The position numbers and the translations under genes were made by a program. A stretch of 6,169 nucleotides of DNA, taken from Dehalococcoidales bacterium. Lineage in GTDB: Bacteria; Chloroflexota; Dehalococcoidia; Dehalococcoidales; GCA-2688105. Where the stretch lies: assembly GCA_030640255.1 (NCBI GenBank), contig DAOWJS010000013.1:1-6169 (forward strand), read 5' to 3'. The notes beneath the pieces were generated by a model. That model was not told the origin of the DNA. It searched no databases and saw only the letters and a list, made by a program, of their open reading frames with translations. This document shows, one piece after another, positions 4,791 through 6,169 of the stretch. Each line of letters opens with the position of its first letter. The first letter of the stretch is position 1.

Positions 4791-6169
4791 ATGACAATCA
4801 GAGGGCAAGATATTGTTTCGGTTATCAAACAGCAGATTGAGCAGTTTGGCTCGGCAGTAACCATGGTGGATGTGGGCACGGTGATTGAGATTGGCGACGG
4901 TATTGCCCGGATTCACGGGCTAGCTGCGGCTGGGTATAATGAGCTGCTTCAGTTTCCTAATGAGGTTATGGGGATTACCATGAACCTGGAGGAGGAGAGC
5001 GTGGCGGCGGTTATCCTGGGCGATTATAGCGGGATTAAGGAAGGGGATGAGGTGAGGTGCACCGGTCGGATTGCTGAGGTGCCGGTGGGTGAAGTTCTTA
5101 TTGGCCGGGTAGTTGACGCACTGGGTCGTCCTCTGGATGGCAAAGGGGCAATAAAGACGGAGAAGACTCTACCTATGGAGCGGGTTGCCCCCAATGTTAC
5201 CCTGCGTAAGCCGGTGGATACCCCGGTGCAAACCGGTATTAAGGCTATAGATAGTATGATTCCTTTAGGTCGGGGACAAAGGGAGCTTATTATTGGTGAC
5301 CGGTCCACTGGGAAGACGGCTATTGCCCTTGATACCATTATCAATCAGAAGGGTGGTGATTTGACCTGTATCTATGTTGCCATTGGTCAGAAGACTTCCA
5401 AGGTGGCGCGGGTGGTAGCCACTCTGGAGGCTCACGGAGCTATGGAGCATACTATTGTTGTTGCCGCTAACGCTGCTGATTCGGTAGCTACGCAGTATCT
5501 TGCCCCCTATGCTGGCTGCGCTATGGGCGAGGAATTTATGGAGCAGGGAAAGGATGCTCTGGTTATCTACGATGACCTTTCCAAGCATGCCTGGGCTTAC
5601 CGCCAGCTTTCGTTACTTTTGCGCCGTCCGCCGGGACGGGAGGCTTACCCTGGTGATGTCTTTTATTTGCATAGTCGCTTGCTGGAGAGAGCAGCTAAGT
5701 ATACGCCGGAACATGGTGGCGGCTCGCTTACCGCATTACCGATTATTGAAACCCAGGCGGGAGATGTATCGGCTTACATTCCGACTAATGTTATCTCGAT
5801 TACTGACGGTCAGATTTACCTGGAAACAGACCTCTTTAACGCCGGTCAAAGGCCGGCCTTAAACGTGGGGCTATCAGTATCCCGTGTAGGGAGTGCCGCC
5901 CAAACTAAGGCAATGAAGCAGGTAGCCGGTAAACTCAGGCTGGAGCTGGCTCAATATCGGGAACTAGCTGCTTTTGCCCAATTCGGCACTACGGAGCTGG
6001 ATAAAGCAACCAGAACCCAGCTTGAGCGCGGGCAGCGAATCACTGAAATCCTGAAGCAACCCCAGTATAGTCCGATGCCATTGGAAAAGCAGGTCATGAT
6101 TTTATATGCGGCCATTAACGGTTATCTTGATGACATACCTTTAGATAAGGTTACCGCTTTTGAGACTAA
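4791..6169 (+). CDS. atpA: ATP synthase F1 subunit alpha (3' end beyond window)
   Basis: Alpha alternates with beta in the F1 hexamer; its nucleotide sites are non-catalytic but it donates the arginine finger to the catalytic sites. The frame is open for 459 codons to the edge, about 45 short of the usual length of about 505, so only the C-terminus is missing. In order: the helix that binds delta (1-20), the beta-barrel domain (about 25-95), the Walker A loop GDRSTGKT (169-176), the Walker B strand ALVIYDDLSKHAWAYRQ (about 254-270), the PPGREAYPGDVFYLHSRLLE run and the finger SVSRVGSAAQ with Arg365. The Walker A carries Ser172 where most alphas have Gln. AAGGAGG (4777-4783) lies 7 bases before the ATG and covers the atpH stop. 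The gamma, beta and epsilon genes should follow outside the window. Confidence 0.97.
   Translation, partial: MTIRGQDIVSVIKQQIEQFGSAVTMVDVGTVIEIGDGIARIHGLAAAGYNELLQFPNEVMGITMNLEEESVAAVILGDYSGIKEGDEVRCTGRIAEVPVGEVLIGRVVDALGRPLDGKGAIKTEKTLPMERVAPNVTLRKPVDTPVQTGIKAIDSMIPLGRGQRELIIGDRSTGKTAIALDTIINQKGGDLTCIYVAIGQKTSKVARVVATLEAHGAMEHTIVVAANAADSVATQYLAPYAGCAMGEEFMEQGKDALVIYDDLSKHAWAYRQLSLLLRRPPGREAYPGDVFYLHSRLLERAAKYTPEHGGGSLTALPIIETQAGDVSAYIPTNVISITDGQIYLETDLFNAGQRPALNVGLSVSRVGSAAQTKAMKQVAGKLRLELAQYRELAAFAQFGTTELDKATRTQLERGQRITEILKQPQYSPMPLEKQVMILYAAINGYLDDIPLDKVTAFET

Noticed and set aside
4554..5588. Several minus-strand frames of about 100 codons across atpH and atpA
   Set aside because: All are opposite conserved ATP synthase genes, mutually overlapping, and without plausible starts.
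5500..5862. 120-codon plus-strand frame inside atpA
   Set aside because: It overlaps the conserved atpA frame in another phase; the composition is a shadow of alpha-subunit coding.

Overview
The window is 6.2 kb of bacterial chromosome. It holds the front part of an F-type (F1Fo) ATP synthase operon on the + strand, a bifunctional-nuclease family gene just upstream of it, and the 5' half of a divergently transcribed phosphoenolpyruvate (PEP) synthase gene at the left edge. Gene order, moderate GC, a subunit a with an extra N-terminal hydrophobic segment and an AtpZ-type leading gene suggest an anaerobic Chloroflexota relative, perhaps Dehalococcoidia. That placement is inferred from protein flavour, not from any marker comparison.

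Left part (1-1260): ppsA runs leftward from 1127 and leaves the window before its catalytic-histidine domain. Between ppsA and the nuclease gene lies a compact divergent promoter region: an extended -10 for ppsA at 1179-1187 (minus strand) and a TTGACA/TAAAAT promoter at 1223-1252 (plus strand). The DUF151/BFN gene (1289-1840) follows, then a noncoding stretch with a probable Rho-independent terminator near 1940-1972.

Right part (2055-6169): a strong promoter (TTGACC, 17 bp, TATACT, with an extended TGA) precedes the genes atpZ, atpB (a), atpE (c), a 35-codon ORF, atpF (b), atpH (delta) and atpA (alpha, cut off at the right edge after 459 codons). atpG, atpD and atpC would be expected beyond the window. 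Genes are tightly packed: atpZ and atpB overlap by one base (TAGTG), and the Shine-Dalgarno of atpA lies over the atpH stop. Subunits a and c form the ion path, b and delta the peripheral stalk, and alpha the non-catalytic nucleotide-binding part of the F1 head. The c subunit has the ion-carrying Glu59 but lacks the usual Na+ ligands, so H+ coupling is predicted.

The least explained element is the 35-residue, single-membrane-segment ORF at 3593-3700 between atpE and atpF. It has its own G-rich Shine-Dalgarno and a start region nearly identical to that of atpF. It is a candidate small accessory Fo peptide that standard gene finders would probably skip. Everything else looks like conserved energy-metabolism housekeeping genes; no mobile elements, CRISPR arrays, tRNAs or rRNAs were seen.
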